Below are positions 16,581 to 24,695 of a DNA stretch of 64,000 nt, in pieces. The stretch is from Streptomyces sp. NBC_00483 (GTDB lineage Bacteria > Actinomycetota > Actinomycetes > Streptomycetales > Streptomycetaceae), in contig NZ_CP107880.1 in NCBI RefSeq assembly GCF_036013745.1, positions 8,618,001 through 8,682,000 of the forward strand. Reading direction: 5' to 3'. The translations under genes were made by a program, and so were the position numbers. Each line of letters starts with the position of its first letter. The first letter of the stretch is position 1. Under the pieces are notes generated by a model. That model had not been told where the DNA came from. It ran no database searches and saw only the letters and a list, made by a program, of their open reading frames with translations.

Positions 16581-17444
16581 TCACTGATCCCGCCGGTGGA
16601 CGCTGGTGACGGCGATCGCACATGCGGCGCATGCCCACACCGCGTACACGGTCCAGGCTCCACCGATGGTCCAGGGGAAGAGCGTCGGGGAATCTCCGAC
16701 CTCCACGAGCCGGAGCCACGCAGGGTAGGGCAAGGCGTGTTGGACGACCGCCGACCAGCGGCGGTCGTCGGTGAGGACGAGGGGCAGCACGAGGACGACC
16801 ACCACCGAGGTGATCACGGTGGAGGCGGTGTACCGGATGGCGGCGCCGAACGCGAGGCCGGCGAGCGCGCACACCGGGGCCAGCAGCGCGGAGGCCAGGA
16901 CGACACGGAAGGCTCCCGGAGCGCTGATGGAGACGCCCGCGTCCCGGCCGTCGAGGATCGCCTGCGTCACGGCGAACGAGACCCCTGCGACGAACGCGCC
17001 GAAGACGGTCGTGACCATGGTGACGACGACTGCCTTGGCTGCCATCACCGAGCGGCGGGCCGGGACGGCCGCGAACGTCGTCCGGATGGTGCCCGTGCTG
17101 CACTCGCCGATGATCGTGAGGGCGCCGATGACACTGAGGGCGAGGGCCATGAGCAGGGCCGCGTTCGCGCTGAAGGCCTGCTGCAGCGCGATCCCGTCGC
17201 CGGCGAAGGAGGCGCGGTCCTTGGACACCTGCAGTGTCCAGTGGCTGTACGTGTCGTAGGCGATGCCCGCGTTGAAGCCGACGACCGCCAGGGCGGTGGT
17301 CCCGTAGGCGATCCAGGTCGAGCGCAGCGACCGGTGTTTGATCCACTCGGCGGCGACCAAGTCCAGGAAGTGGGGGATGGGTTGGCGTTCGCGGGTGGCA
17401 AGTCCGCGACCGGGAACGTCCGTTGTCGTGATGGTCGCATTCAT
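16581..17444 (-). CDS. ABC exporter permease (ABC-2 family)
   Basis: A 287-residue membrane protein with six hydrophobic segments. The family landmark IGECSTGTIRTTFAAVPARR (about residues 112-131) is nearly the same as in the permease at 57458, showing the two are paralogues. ATG 17444 overlaps the stop of the ATPase gene (ATGA), so both are made together. It forms an exporter with the ATPase at 17441-18349. The divergent histidine kinase and response regulator probably control it. Cargo unknown; lantibiotic, peptide or lipid export is common for this group. Confidence 0.88.
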   Translation of the reverse strand: MNATITTTDVPGRGLATRERQPIPHFLDLVAAEWIKHRSLRSTWIAYGTTALAVVGFNAGIAYDTYSHWTLQVSKDRASFAGDGIALQQAFSANAALLMALALSVIGALTIIGECSTGTIRTTFAAVPARRSVMAAKAVVVTMVTTVFGAFVAGVSFAVTQAILDGRDAGVSISAPGAFRVVLASALLAPVCALAGLAFGAAIRYTASTVITSVVVVLVLPLVLTDDRRWSAVVQHALPYPAWLRLVEVGDSPTLFPWTIGGAWTVYAVWACAACAIAVTSVHRRDQ

Positions 17445-18349
17445 CGGGACTCTCCTCCGGGGAACTGGACACGGTCGGCGGTGAGTTCCATGAATGCCTC
17501 TTCCAGCGAGGCGGAGCGGGTAGCGAGTTCGTGCAGCGGGAGATCGTGCCGTCGGGCGATCTCGCCGGTCCGCACCGCGGTCAGGCCGGTCACGGTGAGC
17601 CGCTCTCCGTCCACGTGCACGGCCGCACCCTCGGCCGTCAGCAGGTCCCTCAGGGTGGTCGCGGCGGGTGTGGTCACGGTGACGTTCTGCCGGGTGCCGC
17701 GGGCCGAGAACTCGGCGAGGCTCTCTGCCGCGAGCAGCTCGCCACGGCCGATCACGACCAACTGGTCGGCGGTGTGCTCCATCTCCGACATCAGATGGCT
17801 GGAGACGAACACGGTACGACCCTCGGCGGCGAGCCGTCCGAACAGCTGACGCACCCACTTCACCCCTTCTGGGTCCAGGCCGTTGAGCGGCTCGTCGAAG
17901 AGCAGTACCGGTGGGTCTCCGAGCAGCGCGGACGCGATGCCGAGCCGTTGTTTCATGCCGAGCGAGAATCCGCCGATGCGGCGTCGGCCGACCTCGGCGA
18001 GACCTACCTCCTGCAGCACCTCGTCCACCCGGCCCCGCGGGATGCCGTTGCTGCGTGCCAGCGCAGACAGATGCGCCGCCGCGCTGCGCCCGCCGTGCAC
18101 ATCGTGCGCGTCGAGGAGGGAGCCGACATGACGCAGGCCGCGAGGGCGGTCACGGAAGGGCCGGCCCTCGATGGTGACTGTGCCGCTGGTGGGTTTGTCC
18201 AGGCCGAGGATCGCCCGGAGTGTGGTGCTCTTGCCGGAGCCGTTCGGCCCGAGAAATCCGGTCACCCGACCAGGGCGCACGGTGAAGGTCAGGTCTTTGA
18301 CGGCTGTCGTGCCGCCGTATCGCTTCGTGAGTTCCTTGACTTCGATCAC
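17441..18349 (-). CDS. ABC exporter ATP-binding subunit
   Basis: A 302-residue ATPase with Walker A GPNGSGKST, a signature-like loop GFSLGMKQRLGIASALL, Walker B VLLFDEPLNGLD and the switch VSSHLMSEMEHTAD. The C-terminal third is the regulatory extension typical of bacitracin/lantibiotic-type exporters. GTG 18349 is selected because the protein then begins IEVKELTKRYGG; the frame continues 18 codons upstream without a better start. The gene is divergent from the histidine kinase, with about 130 bases between them, and translationally coupled to its permease. It is closely similar to the ATPase at 56526. Confidence 0.92.
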   Translation of the reverse strand: MIEVKELTKRYGGTTAVKDLTFTVRPGRVTGFLGPNGSGKSTTLRAILGLDKPTSGTVTIEGRPFRDRPRGLRHVGSLLDAHDVHGGRSAAAHLSALARSNGIPRGRVDEVLQEVGLAEVGRRRIGGFSLGMKQRLGIASALLGDPPVLLFDEPLNGLDPEGVKWVRQLFGRLAAEGRTVFVSSHLMSEMEHTADQLVVIGRGELLAAESLAEFSARGTRQNVTVTTPAATTLRDLLTAEGAAVHVDGERLTVTGLTAVRTGEIARRHDLPLHELATRSASLEEAFMELTADRVQFPGGESR

Positions 18350-18426
18350 GGAGCCCACGGTGCCGTTCGGTGCCCCCGGTCGTCGTCGGACCAGTGCTGA
18401 CAATCGTCGGGCGCGCGTGTCGACCC

Positions 18427-18440
18427 TGGTTGTACGACCA
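18427..18440. promoter_or_regulatory. Imperfect palindrome in the divergent ABC/kinase promoter region
   Basis: TGGTTGTACGACCA is a 14-bp near-perfect palindrome (one mismatched pair) in the 133-bp gap between the ABC ATPase and the histidine kinase. It is a candidate site for the response regulator encoded at 19778. Confidence 0.35.
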
Positions 18441-18482
18441 CAGGCCGATGTTCCGTCGCGGGTACGCGCTTACGATCTCGGC

Positions 18483-19781
18483 ATGTCCGCCTCCTCACCC
18501 TTACCGTCGCCGCTGTTCAAGCGCATTCCGCCAGGTCTGTGGACGGCGCTGGTGTGGGTCGTGGCAGCGGTACAGCCCATCGTCCAGTACGTCCTGGTGC
18601 CGCATCAGCATGCGTACTCCCGCAGCTATCCCCAGGACGGCCTTGACGCGCTCACGGCCCGGGCGCTGCTCGCTCTTGCTCTCCTGCTGGTCCTGTCGGG
18701 CAGCGCGCTGCTGCGTCGCCGGGCCGCGGTGGCGTACGGTCTGGTGCTCGTCGGTACGGTCGTCCTGTCGGTGGCCTGGCGGCAGGACGAAGCTCTGCCC
18801 CTGCAGTTTCTGGGCGTGGATGTCGCCCTCTGCTACGTCGCGGCCACCCGGCCTCGGCGCACCGCGATCACCGCGACCGCCGGAGCGCTGGGCGTGCTCA
18901 CCGGATACCTCGCCCTGCGGTGGATCACGGGAGGGGAAGCCGGCACCGCCTCGGAACCGTTCATCGCCCTGACGGTCGTCATCGCCTGGCTCGTCGGCAA
19001 CTCGATACACCAAGCCCGTACTCACACTGCGGAGTTGCACGCCCGGGTCGCGGCCCAGGCGGTCACCGCCGAACGGCTTCGTATCGCCCGCGAGATGCAC
19101 GACACGGTCGCCCACAGCATCGGCATCATCGCCCTGCAGGCCGGAGCCGCGGCCCGAGTGGTGGAGACGCAGCCGGCCAGGGCCCGCGAGGCGATGATCA
19201 CCGTGGAACACGTGGGGCGAGAGACGCTGGCGGGCCTGCGACGGATGCTGGGCGCACTGCGGCAGGCTGACCAGGGACAGGCCGACCAGGGACATGCACA
19301 GGCCCCTCTGCGGCCGGCCGTCGGTCTGGCGGATCTGGAACAACTCGCCGCGACGACCACGGCCGCCGGTGTCCGCGTGGAAGTGCGGTGGCAGGGCGAA
19401 CGCCGACCGCTCCCCACGGACGTGGACCTCGCGGCGCTCCGGATCGTCCAGGAGGCGGTGACCAACGTCGTACGGCACGCGACTGTTGATCACTGTCAGG
19501 TGAAGGTCGAATACCGGGAGGACGAACTCCTCGTCGAGGTCGTCGACCGCGGGAAGGGCTGCGGCACAAACACGAAGAACATGACCACGAAGAACACGGA
19601 CACGAACACGAAGAACACGGACACCGGATTCGGTCTGGTCGGCATGCGGGAGCGAGTCGCCCTACTGGACGGGCACTTCACCGCCGGGCCGCGTCCGGGA
19701 GGCGGCTTCCGGGTAGCCGCCCGGCTACCGGTACCGACAGCGGCAGGCACCGAACCCGCAGAGAAGGCTGGAGCCAGATGA
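18483..19781 (+). CDS. Sensor histidine kinase, NarL type (HisKA_3)
   Basis: A 432-residue membrane kinase. About five hydrophobic segments fill the first 170 residues with almost no outside loop. The phosphoacceptor His lies in AREMHDTVAHSIG (about 203-215) and an N-box-like IVQEAVTNVVRHA precedes the glycine-rich GFGLVGMRERV. Two low-complexity inserts stand out: QADQGQADQG before the ATPase domain, and a TNTKN/TTKNTDT stretch (19567-19626) between the first glycine box and GFGLVG. The stop overlaps the response regulator start (ATGA). It probably senses membrane stress or an antibiotic and regulates the divergent exporter. Confidence 0.9.
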   Translation: MSASSPLPSPLFKRIPPGLWTALVWVVAAVQPIVQYVLVPHQHAYSRSYPQDGLDALTARALLALALLLVLSGSALLRRRAAVAYGLVLVGTVVLSVAWRQDEALPLQFLGVDVALCYVAATRPRRTAITATAGALGVLTGYLALRWITGGEAGTASEPFIALTVVIAWLVGNSIHQARTHTAELHARVAAQAVTAERLRIAREMHDTVAHSIGIIALQAGAAARVVETQPARAREAMITVEHVGRETLAGLRRMLGALRQADQGQADQGHAQAPLRPAVGLADLEQLAATTTAAGVRVEVRWQGERRPLPTDVDLAALRIVQEAVTNVVRHATVDHCQVKVEYREDELLVEVVDRGKGCGTNTKNMTTKNTDTNTKNTDTGFGLVGMRERVALLDGHFTAGPRPGGGFRVAARLPVPTAAGTEPAEKAGAR

Positions 19782-20440
19782 CCATCCGCGTGGTACTCGC
19801 CGACGACCAGCCCTTGGTCCGCGCCGCCCTGCAGATGGTCATCACCGACACCACGGACGTCCAGGTCGTGGGCGAGGCCGCTGACGGCGCCGAAGCGGTC
19901 CGACTGGCCGGGGAACTCACCCCCGACGTAGTGGTGATGGACATCCGGATGCCCGGCATGGACGGCATCGAAGCCACCCGCCTGATCACCACGGGCCCCG
20001 GCACCGCACGCATTGTTGTGCTGACGACCTTCGACGAGGACGACCACGTCTATGGGGCGCTGCGCGCCGGCGCATCCGGATTCCTGGTCAAGGACATGGA
20101 CTTGGACGACATCCTCGCCGCGGTCCGCATCGTGGCCGCCGGCGACGCCCTCATCGCACCGAGCGTCACCCGCAGACTGATAAAGGAGTTCGCCGACCGC
20201 CCCACGGCAACAGCGCCGCCACGACGGACAGAGCTCGAGCGCATCACCCAGCGGGAACGCGAGGTGCTCACCCTGGTCGGCAACGGCCTCTCCAACGCCG
20301 AAATCGCCGACGAGCTCTCCATCAGCGTCGCCACCGCCAAGACCTATCTGACCCGGCTCCTCGCCAAGCTCGACGCACGTGACCGGGTGCAACTCGTGAT
20401 CCTCGCTTACGAAGCGGGGCTGGTGGCACCGTCCTACTGA
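19778..20440 (+). CDS. NarL/FixJ-family response regulator
   Basis: A 220-residue regulator. The receiver domain has the acidic pocket (VLADDQPLVR), the phosphorylated Asp at about residue 52 (VVMDIRMPGMDG), the conserved Thr in VLTTFDEDD and Lys in FLVKDMD. The LuxR-type helix-turn-helix spans LTQREREVLTLVGNGLSNAE to about 205. It is translationally coupled to its kinase. Its likely target is the divergent ABC exporter at 16581-18349. Confidence 0.92.
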   Translation: MTIRVVLADDQPLVRAALQMVITDTTDVQVVGEAADGAEAVRLAGELTPDVVVMDIRMPGMDGIEATRLITTGPGTARIVVLTTFDEDDHVYGALRAGASGFLVKDMDLDDILAAVRIVAAGDALIAPSVTRRLIKEFADRPTATAPPRRTELERITQREREVLTLVGNGLSNAEIADELSISVATAKTYLTRLLAKLDARDRVQLVILAYEAGLVAPSY

Positions 20441-20444
20441 GCGA

Positions 20445-20597
20445 ACTCCCCCACACTCCTTCGAAGTCGACGTCGAGTTTGGGGGCGTACGTGTCGGCGT
20501 CCGTGACGTCGCCGCGGATGGCACCTTGTTCGCGTGCCCGGGCGGTGAGTGCCTCGACCGCGACGCAGAGGTCGGCGATCGCGTCCCGCCTGGCAAG
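20445..20597 (-). pseudogene. Probable TetR-family remnant (C-terminal fragment)
   Basis: Minus-strand codons after a stop at 20598-20600 read LARRDAIADLCVAVEALTAR and then AREQGAIRGDVTDADTYAPK. The motif of a hydrophobic helix followed by a-x-G-AIR-x-DVT is typical of TetR ligand-binding domains near their end. No helix-turn-helix or start codon is present, so only about 50 codons survive. A perfect TetR-style operator lies 160 bases upstream (20760-20775), which supports the reading that a regulator gene was deleted here. The similarity is short, so confidence is moderate. Confidence 0.35.
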
Positions 20598-20759
20598 TCA
20601 CCTCCTCGTTACCGCAGTTGCAGCTGGCGGCCCGTCCGGGCACCGGAGATGAGCAATCCCGTCCGGCTGACGCTCGTACGGCTCCAGGGCGGGGCGACCG
20701 AGTCCCACGCGCCGAACCTCAAGAGACGTCCACAACCAGGAGCCAACCCCGCTCCGGCG

Positions 20760-20775
20760 TACACCGTTCGGTGTA
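20760..20775. promoter_or_regulatory. TetR-type palindromic operator
   Basis: TACACCGTTCGGTGTA has perfect 7-bp arms around a central TT. This is the usual form of a TetR-family operator. It lies upstream of the TetR remnant and 181 bases before the DUF998 gene, so it may have controlled both. Confidence 0.55.
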
Positions 20776-20850
20776 TGACGTGCGCCAGAGGCGCAGGCGC
20801 AGGTGACCGCACGTGGACGACGACGTGAGGGGGCCGGACTTCTAGCTTGA

Positions 20851-20882
20851 GGGTGTCGGACTCGGGACCGGGTCCGACACCC
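20851..20882. terminator. Hairpin upstream of the DUF998 gene
   Basis: A perfect 10-bp inverted repeat (GGGTGTCGGA at 20851-20860 and its complement at 20873-20882) with a 12-base loop, 74 bases before the DUF998 start. It could be a terminator for upstream transcription or an attenuator in the leader. Confidence 0.5.
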
Positions 20883-20955
20883 CTCCTGTACGCCGGGCCC
20901 TGCGGTCATCGGGCTCGGCGGGGGAGGGGCCGGCCCCGATGGAAGGCAGGACTCC

Positions 20956-21651
20956 ATGTTGACTCAGACCGAATCGTTCTCCCGCCGGGACACCGACCGC
21001 CGGACGAGGACGGCCCCGGGCCGTCGCCTCGCGCTGTGGCCTGCCGCCGCCGTCGCCGCCTCGGTGGCAGCCATCGTCGCCGCGGACCTGGTCAACCCCG
21101 CCTACAGCCCGGTCACCGAGGTGATCAGCCGGTACGTGAACGGGAACCACGGCTGGCTGATCACGGCCGCGCTGCTCACCATCGGCGTCGCCTCGGCGGC
21201 GAGCGCGGCGCGGCTGCGGAGCGCCGACGTGTCCCGGACGGGGCGGGTCGCGCTCCTGGTGTGGGCCGCCGGGGTGTTCGTCGCCGGGATCTTTCCCGCC
21301 GACCCGCCTGGGCTGTGGGGGCAGCCGTCGCCGGCGGACATGGTCCACGGGATGGCCGCCACCCTTGCGTTCGTGGCGCTGCCGCTCGCCGCGCTCCTGC
21401 TCCACCGCGGTCTCGCGGCCCGTTGGGCGAGAGGCGCCGCACTCCTGCGGGTCGTCTCCCGGTTCTCGTTGGTCTCCACGGCCGTTCTGGTGGTGTTTCT
21501 GGGCGACGTGATGGGCGGGCCGTCGCTGTCGATCGGTGGGTTCCCCACCGTGGTCGGGCTCGTCGAGCGGATCGCGTTCGGCGCAGATCTGCTCTGGGTC
21601 GCGCTCGCCGCGGTCGCCGTCTCCCGCCCCGCGACGCGGCGTACGAGGTGA
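20956..21651 (+). CDS. DUF998-family membrane protein
   Basis: A 231-residue protein with six or seven membrane segments. It shows the DUF998 pattern: an N-terminal helix followed by NPAYSPVTEVISRYVNGNHGW, and VFVAGIFPADPPG in the middle. ATG 20956 is preceded by GGCAGGACTCC. The function of the family is unknown. The gene ends where the following histidine kinase frame begins, so the protein may be made with the two-component system and could be its sensor accessory or target. Confidence 0.8.
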   Translation: MLTQTESFSRRDTDRRTRTAPGRRLALWPAAAVAASVAAIVAADLVNPAYSPVTEVISRYVNGNHGWLITAALLTIGVASAASAARLRSADVSRTGRVALLVWAAGVFVAGIFPADPPGLWGQPSPADMVHGMAATLAFVALPLAALLLHRGLAARWARGAALLRVVSRFSLVSTAVLVVFLGDVMGGPSLSIGGFPTVVGLVERIAFGADLLWVALAAVAVSRPATRRTR

Positions 21652-21680
21652 ACGGCGGTGCGGATAGGCACAATTGCCCG

Positions 21681-22979
21681 ATGACCGGGGAACGGACCGC
21701 TACAGAGCCGACGGAATCGTACGCTGACGAGCCCACGGCACGGGAGGACGTCGTCGACGGCCGAGGCACGCGTCCGAGCCGGTCGTGGGCGTCGCCGGGA
21801 CGGCCCGTGATCGCCCTGGCGGCCGCGACGGCGGTGGCCGTGCCCACCGGAGAGGCGCTGGCGGGCAGCGGCCCGACCGTGGCCGGGACGGCCCCGCTCG
21901 CCGCCGGACTCGCCCTGGCGCTGTTGGCCGGGTGGCGGTGGCCGCTGGCCGCGCTGCTGGTCAGTGCGCAGATGGTGATCGCATGCCGGGCCGCAGGCCT
22001 GTTCGACGCAGGCTGGATCTGGCCTGCCTCCGCCGCGTACTTCGTGGCGGCGGCGTCGGAGCGGCCCGTGCGAGGGCGCCTTCGCCGACTCATGAGCTCG
22101 GGGCCCGCGCTCGCCGTCGCGGTCGGCGTCTTCCAAGTCGCCTTCGCCGCCAACTGGCAGTTGTTCGTGGCGGGCGCGGAGGCCCGCCAGGTGGTCGCCG
22201 GGCTCGGTGCGGAGACACTGTGGCTGGGCCTGGTGCTCGCCGCCGCGACCGCGTACCGCAACTGGCGGCGCTGGCGCGCGGAGCTGTCCGCCGGTCTGGA
22301 ACGGGAGGCCCGGGAGCGGGAGTTGAAGGCGCGTGGCCGCGCCGAGGCGGAACGGCTGCGGATCGCCCGCGAACTGCACGACGTGGTCGCCCACACCCTC
22401 ACCGTGGTCGGAGTGCAACTCCGGGTCGCCGTCGAGGCGATGGAGGATTCGCCCGAGGAGGCGCGGGACGCCCTGGACACCGCCCAGCGAGTGCGGACCA
22501 CGGCCGTCAACGATCTGCGCGCACTGCTCGGGGTGCTGCGGGACCCCTCCGACGCGGCGGGGCCGGCCATGGAACTCGCCCCGGAACGCGGGCTGGAGGG
22601 CATCGGCGACCTCCTCGCCCAGACCCGGGTCGCCGGCCTGAAGACCGGCGTCGAGATCTTCGGCGCCCCGGAGGCCGTTCCCGCGCCGGTGGCCCTCGCG
22701 GTCTACCGGATCGTGCAGGAGTCGCTGACCAACGCCATCCGGCACTCCGGTGGCGGGCGCGTCGACGTGACCCTGCGATGCGGGACGGACGTGGTGGACG
22801 TCCTGGTCCGCGACGACGGCAACGGCGGGGCGCCGCACGCGACCGCCGGATACGGCGTCCACGGAATGCGCGAGCGTGTCTCGGCCCTCGGCGGTACGTT
22901 TTCGGCTGGTCCCGCCGCATCGGACGACGGCCGCGGCGGTTACTCCGTCCGGGCCGTGATACCTGTGCCAAGGTACTGA
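21681..22979 (+). CDS. Sensor histidine kinase, NarL type
   Basis: A 432-residue kinase with an acidic leader of about 35 residues, four to five membrane segments and the HisKA_3 motif IARELHDVVAHTLT at about 226-239. The ATPase domain has IVQESLTNAIRHSGGG, a DDGNGGAP glycine box and YGVHGMRERVSALGG. ATG 21681 is preferred, but the in-frame GTG 21648 overlaps the DUF998 stop (GTGA) and would add 11 residues through coupling; neither has a clear ribosome site. The response regulator follows after two bases. The signal is unknown. Confidence 0.88.
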   Translation: MTGERTATEPTESYADEPTAREDVVDGRGTRPSRSWASPGRPVIALAAATAVAVPTGEALAGSGPTVAGTAPLAAGLALALLAGWRWPLAALLVSAQMVIACRAAGLFDAGWIWPASAAYFVAAASERPVRGRLRRLMSSGPALAVAVGVFQVAFAANWQLFVAGAEARQVVAGLGAETLWLGLVLAAATAYRNWRRWRAELSAGLEREARERELKARGRAEAERLRIARELHDVVAHTLTVVGVQLRVAVEAMEDSPEEARDALDTAQRVRTTAVNDLRALLGVLRDPSDAAGPAMELAPERGLEGIGDLLAQTRVAGLKTGVEIFGAPEAVPAPVALAVYRIVQESLTNAIRHSGGGRVDVTLRCGTDVVDVLVRDDGNGGAPHATAGYGVHGMRERVSALGGTFSAGPAASDDGRGGYSVRAVIPVPRY

Positions 22980-22981
22980 CC

Positions 22982-23680
22982 ATGACCATTACGGTGCTGA
23001 TCGCCGACGACCAGTCCCTGGTGCGGGCCGGATTCCGCAGCCTGCTGCGCAGGAGCCGGGACATCGACGTCGTGGGGGAGGCGGCCTCGGGCGGCGAGGC
23101 GGTGCAGACCGCGCGCGCCCTGCGCCCGGACATCGTCCTGATGGACATCCGGATGCCGGGAACCGACGGGCTGACCGCCACCGAGACCATCACCGGCGAT
23201 CCGGGCCTGGCCGGATGCCGGGTCATCGTGCTGACCACCTTCGAGACCGACGAGTACGTGTTCGCCGCGCTGCGCGCCGGGGCCAGCGGCTTCCTCAGCA
23301 AGGAGATCGAGCCGGAAGACCTTCGTCAGGCGATCCGCGCGGTGGCCGGGGGCGATGCGCTGCTGTCGCCGAGCGCGACCCGCCGGGTGGTCGAGGAGTT
23401 CGCGCAGCGGCCCGCCGTGACCCCGTCCGTGCTCCCGGACCGCCTCGCCGTGCTGACGTCCCGTGAACGCGAGGTGGTGGGCCTGGTCGCGGCCGGACTC
23501 TCCAACGAGCAGATCGCCGCGCGGCTCATGATCAGCCCGATGACGGCCAAGACCCATGTCACCAGGGCCATTTCCAAGCTGGGTGTCCGCGACCGCGTCC
23601 AGCTCGTCGTGCTGGCCTACGAGACGCGGATGATCCAGCCGGGCCACACCGTGGCCGACGTGCTGCAGCGCGAGCACTGA
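22982..23680 (+). CDS. NarL/FixJ-family response regulator
   Basis: A 232-residue regulator with receiver pocket VLIADDQSLVR, phospho-Asp at about residue 53 (VLMDIRMPGTDG), the Thr in VLTTFETDE and the Lys in FLSKEIEPED. The LuxR helix-turn-helix begins at LTSREREVVGLVAAGLSNEQ. It lies directly after its kinase. No ABC exporter accompanies this pair; the DUF998 gene upstream is the only obvious local target. Confidence 0.92.
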   Translation: MTITVLIADDQSLVRAGFRSLLRRSRDIDVVGEAASGGEAVQTARALRPDIVLMDIRMPGTDGLTATETITGDPGLAGCRVIVLTTFETDEYVFAALRAGASGFLSKEIEPEDLRQAIRAVAGGDALLSPSATRRVVEEFAQRPAVTPSVLPDRLAVLTSREREVVGLVAAGLSNEQIAARLMISPMTAKTHVTRAISKLGVRDRVQLVVLAYETRMIQPGHTVADVLQREH

Positions 23681-24056
23681 CGGCCGTCGACCCCCGGTAC
23701 GGCGGAGCGCCGCGGCTCGGGGCGCCCGGCCCGTACGGCCACGCCTCTCAGGCGCCTCTCCCAGGTACGCCTCCCAAATACCTTTACGCCACCCAGGCCG
23801 GCCGTTGGCGACACCAATGAGCTCAGGCCCTCTGTCGGCCCTTGATCGGTACCGCCTCCTGGCCGCGCTCCCTAAGGCGTACGCTTCTGGCAAGATCCAC
23901 ATCTGCCCTGCTCCGGACACGGGCCTTGGGACGGGTATGCAGGTGTAGCGGCGGATGATCTCGTGTAGAACGGCGAGCAGTTCAACGTCGGCGAGGGAAC
24001 TCGGAAGGCAGCGAGTGAGTTCCGGGACGTGTGTAGTGGAGCGACGGGGAGAGGTC
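23681..24056. other. 376-bp intergenic region, no gene supported
   Basis: The region has a pyrimidine-rich repetitive stretch around 23740-23780 (CTCTCAGGCG / CCTCTCCCAGG / CCTCCCA) but no frame with good codon bias and a start. It ends in GGGGAGAGG, the ribosome site of the zinc-ribbon gene. Confidence 0.5.
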
Positions 24057-24281
24057 ATGGCGAAGGTAGTTCGAGCGTCGTTGGGCGAGAAGTCGATCAC
24101 CTGTCAGGTCTGCGACGGTGACCTCTTTCGCGAACGAGGTGTGAAACTCAACAGCACCGGCGGCGAGTTCCTCGGACTGGCGTGGGCGGACGAGACCGCG
24201 ACGGGGCTGATCTGCTGGCACTGCGGGTTCGTTCACCTCTTCGTCAACCGAGAGATCCAGTTGCATCGCGTCAAGGTGTGA
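24057..24281 (+). CDS. Small zinc-ribbon-like protein
   Basis: A 74-residue protein with two CxxC knuckles: CQVCDGDLF at about residues 16-24 and CWHCGF at about 52-57, spaced like a zinc ribbon. ATG 24057 follows GGGGAGAGG by five bases. The body AKVVRASLGEKSITC and the tail HLFVNREIQLHRV are compact and beta-rich. Such proteins may bind nucleic acid or another protein, but no role is known. It is a single gene. Confidence 0.75.
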   Translation: MAKVVRASLGEKSITCQVCDGDLFRERGVKLNSTGGEFLGLAWADETATGLICWHCGFVHLFVNREIQLHRVKV

Positions 24282-24695
24282 CCCGCTGATCCTTGGCCAA
24301 CAGGTGATGCCTGCTCACACGGGCACCAGTGACAACCGAGTGGGAGATGGCCGGGCTCCGACTGTGAGGTGGCCCCCGGCAGGCTGTCACGCCTCCAGCA
24401 CGCCGGTGACCAGCAGCCGCTGACTGGGCGGGGCTCCCTGCCCCAGCGGAGGGGGCCATCCGTGACCGATTCGCGCAGGGCGTGAGCTTGGCCCCGTACG
24501 GGCGGCTGGTGACGTACGGAGCCGCGAGCGGTGAGCGGTGAGCTCAGCAGTATCCCCGTCACCGACCTGTTCGCCCTGCGATCCGTCACCGGCTTCTCCC
24601 TGCCGGCCGCGCATACGGCCGTCCCGTAAACGGTCTCCGTCTCAGGGGCGTCGGTGGACCGCTTGTAAATCGTCTTCACGGGGTACCAGAGGTCC
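24282..24695. other. 414-bp intergenic region, no gene supported
   Basis: Nothing beyond short repeats (GAGCGGTGA in tandem at about 24527-24543) and an inverted repeat near 24420-24450 (GGGGCTCCCTGCCCCAGCGG). It must contain the promoter of the acyl-CoA oxidase-like gene. Confidence 0.45.

Noticed and set aside
23681..24056. Minus-strand small gene reading MWILPEAYALG near 23860-23900
   Set aside because: Short, no ribosome site or domain, and the frame continues as antisense of the response regulator.
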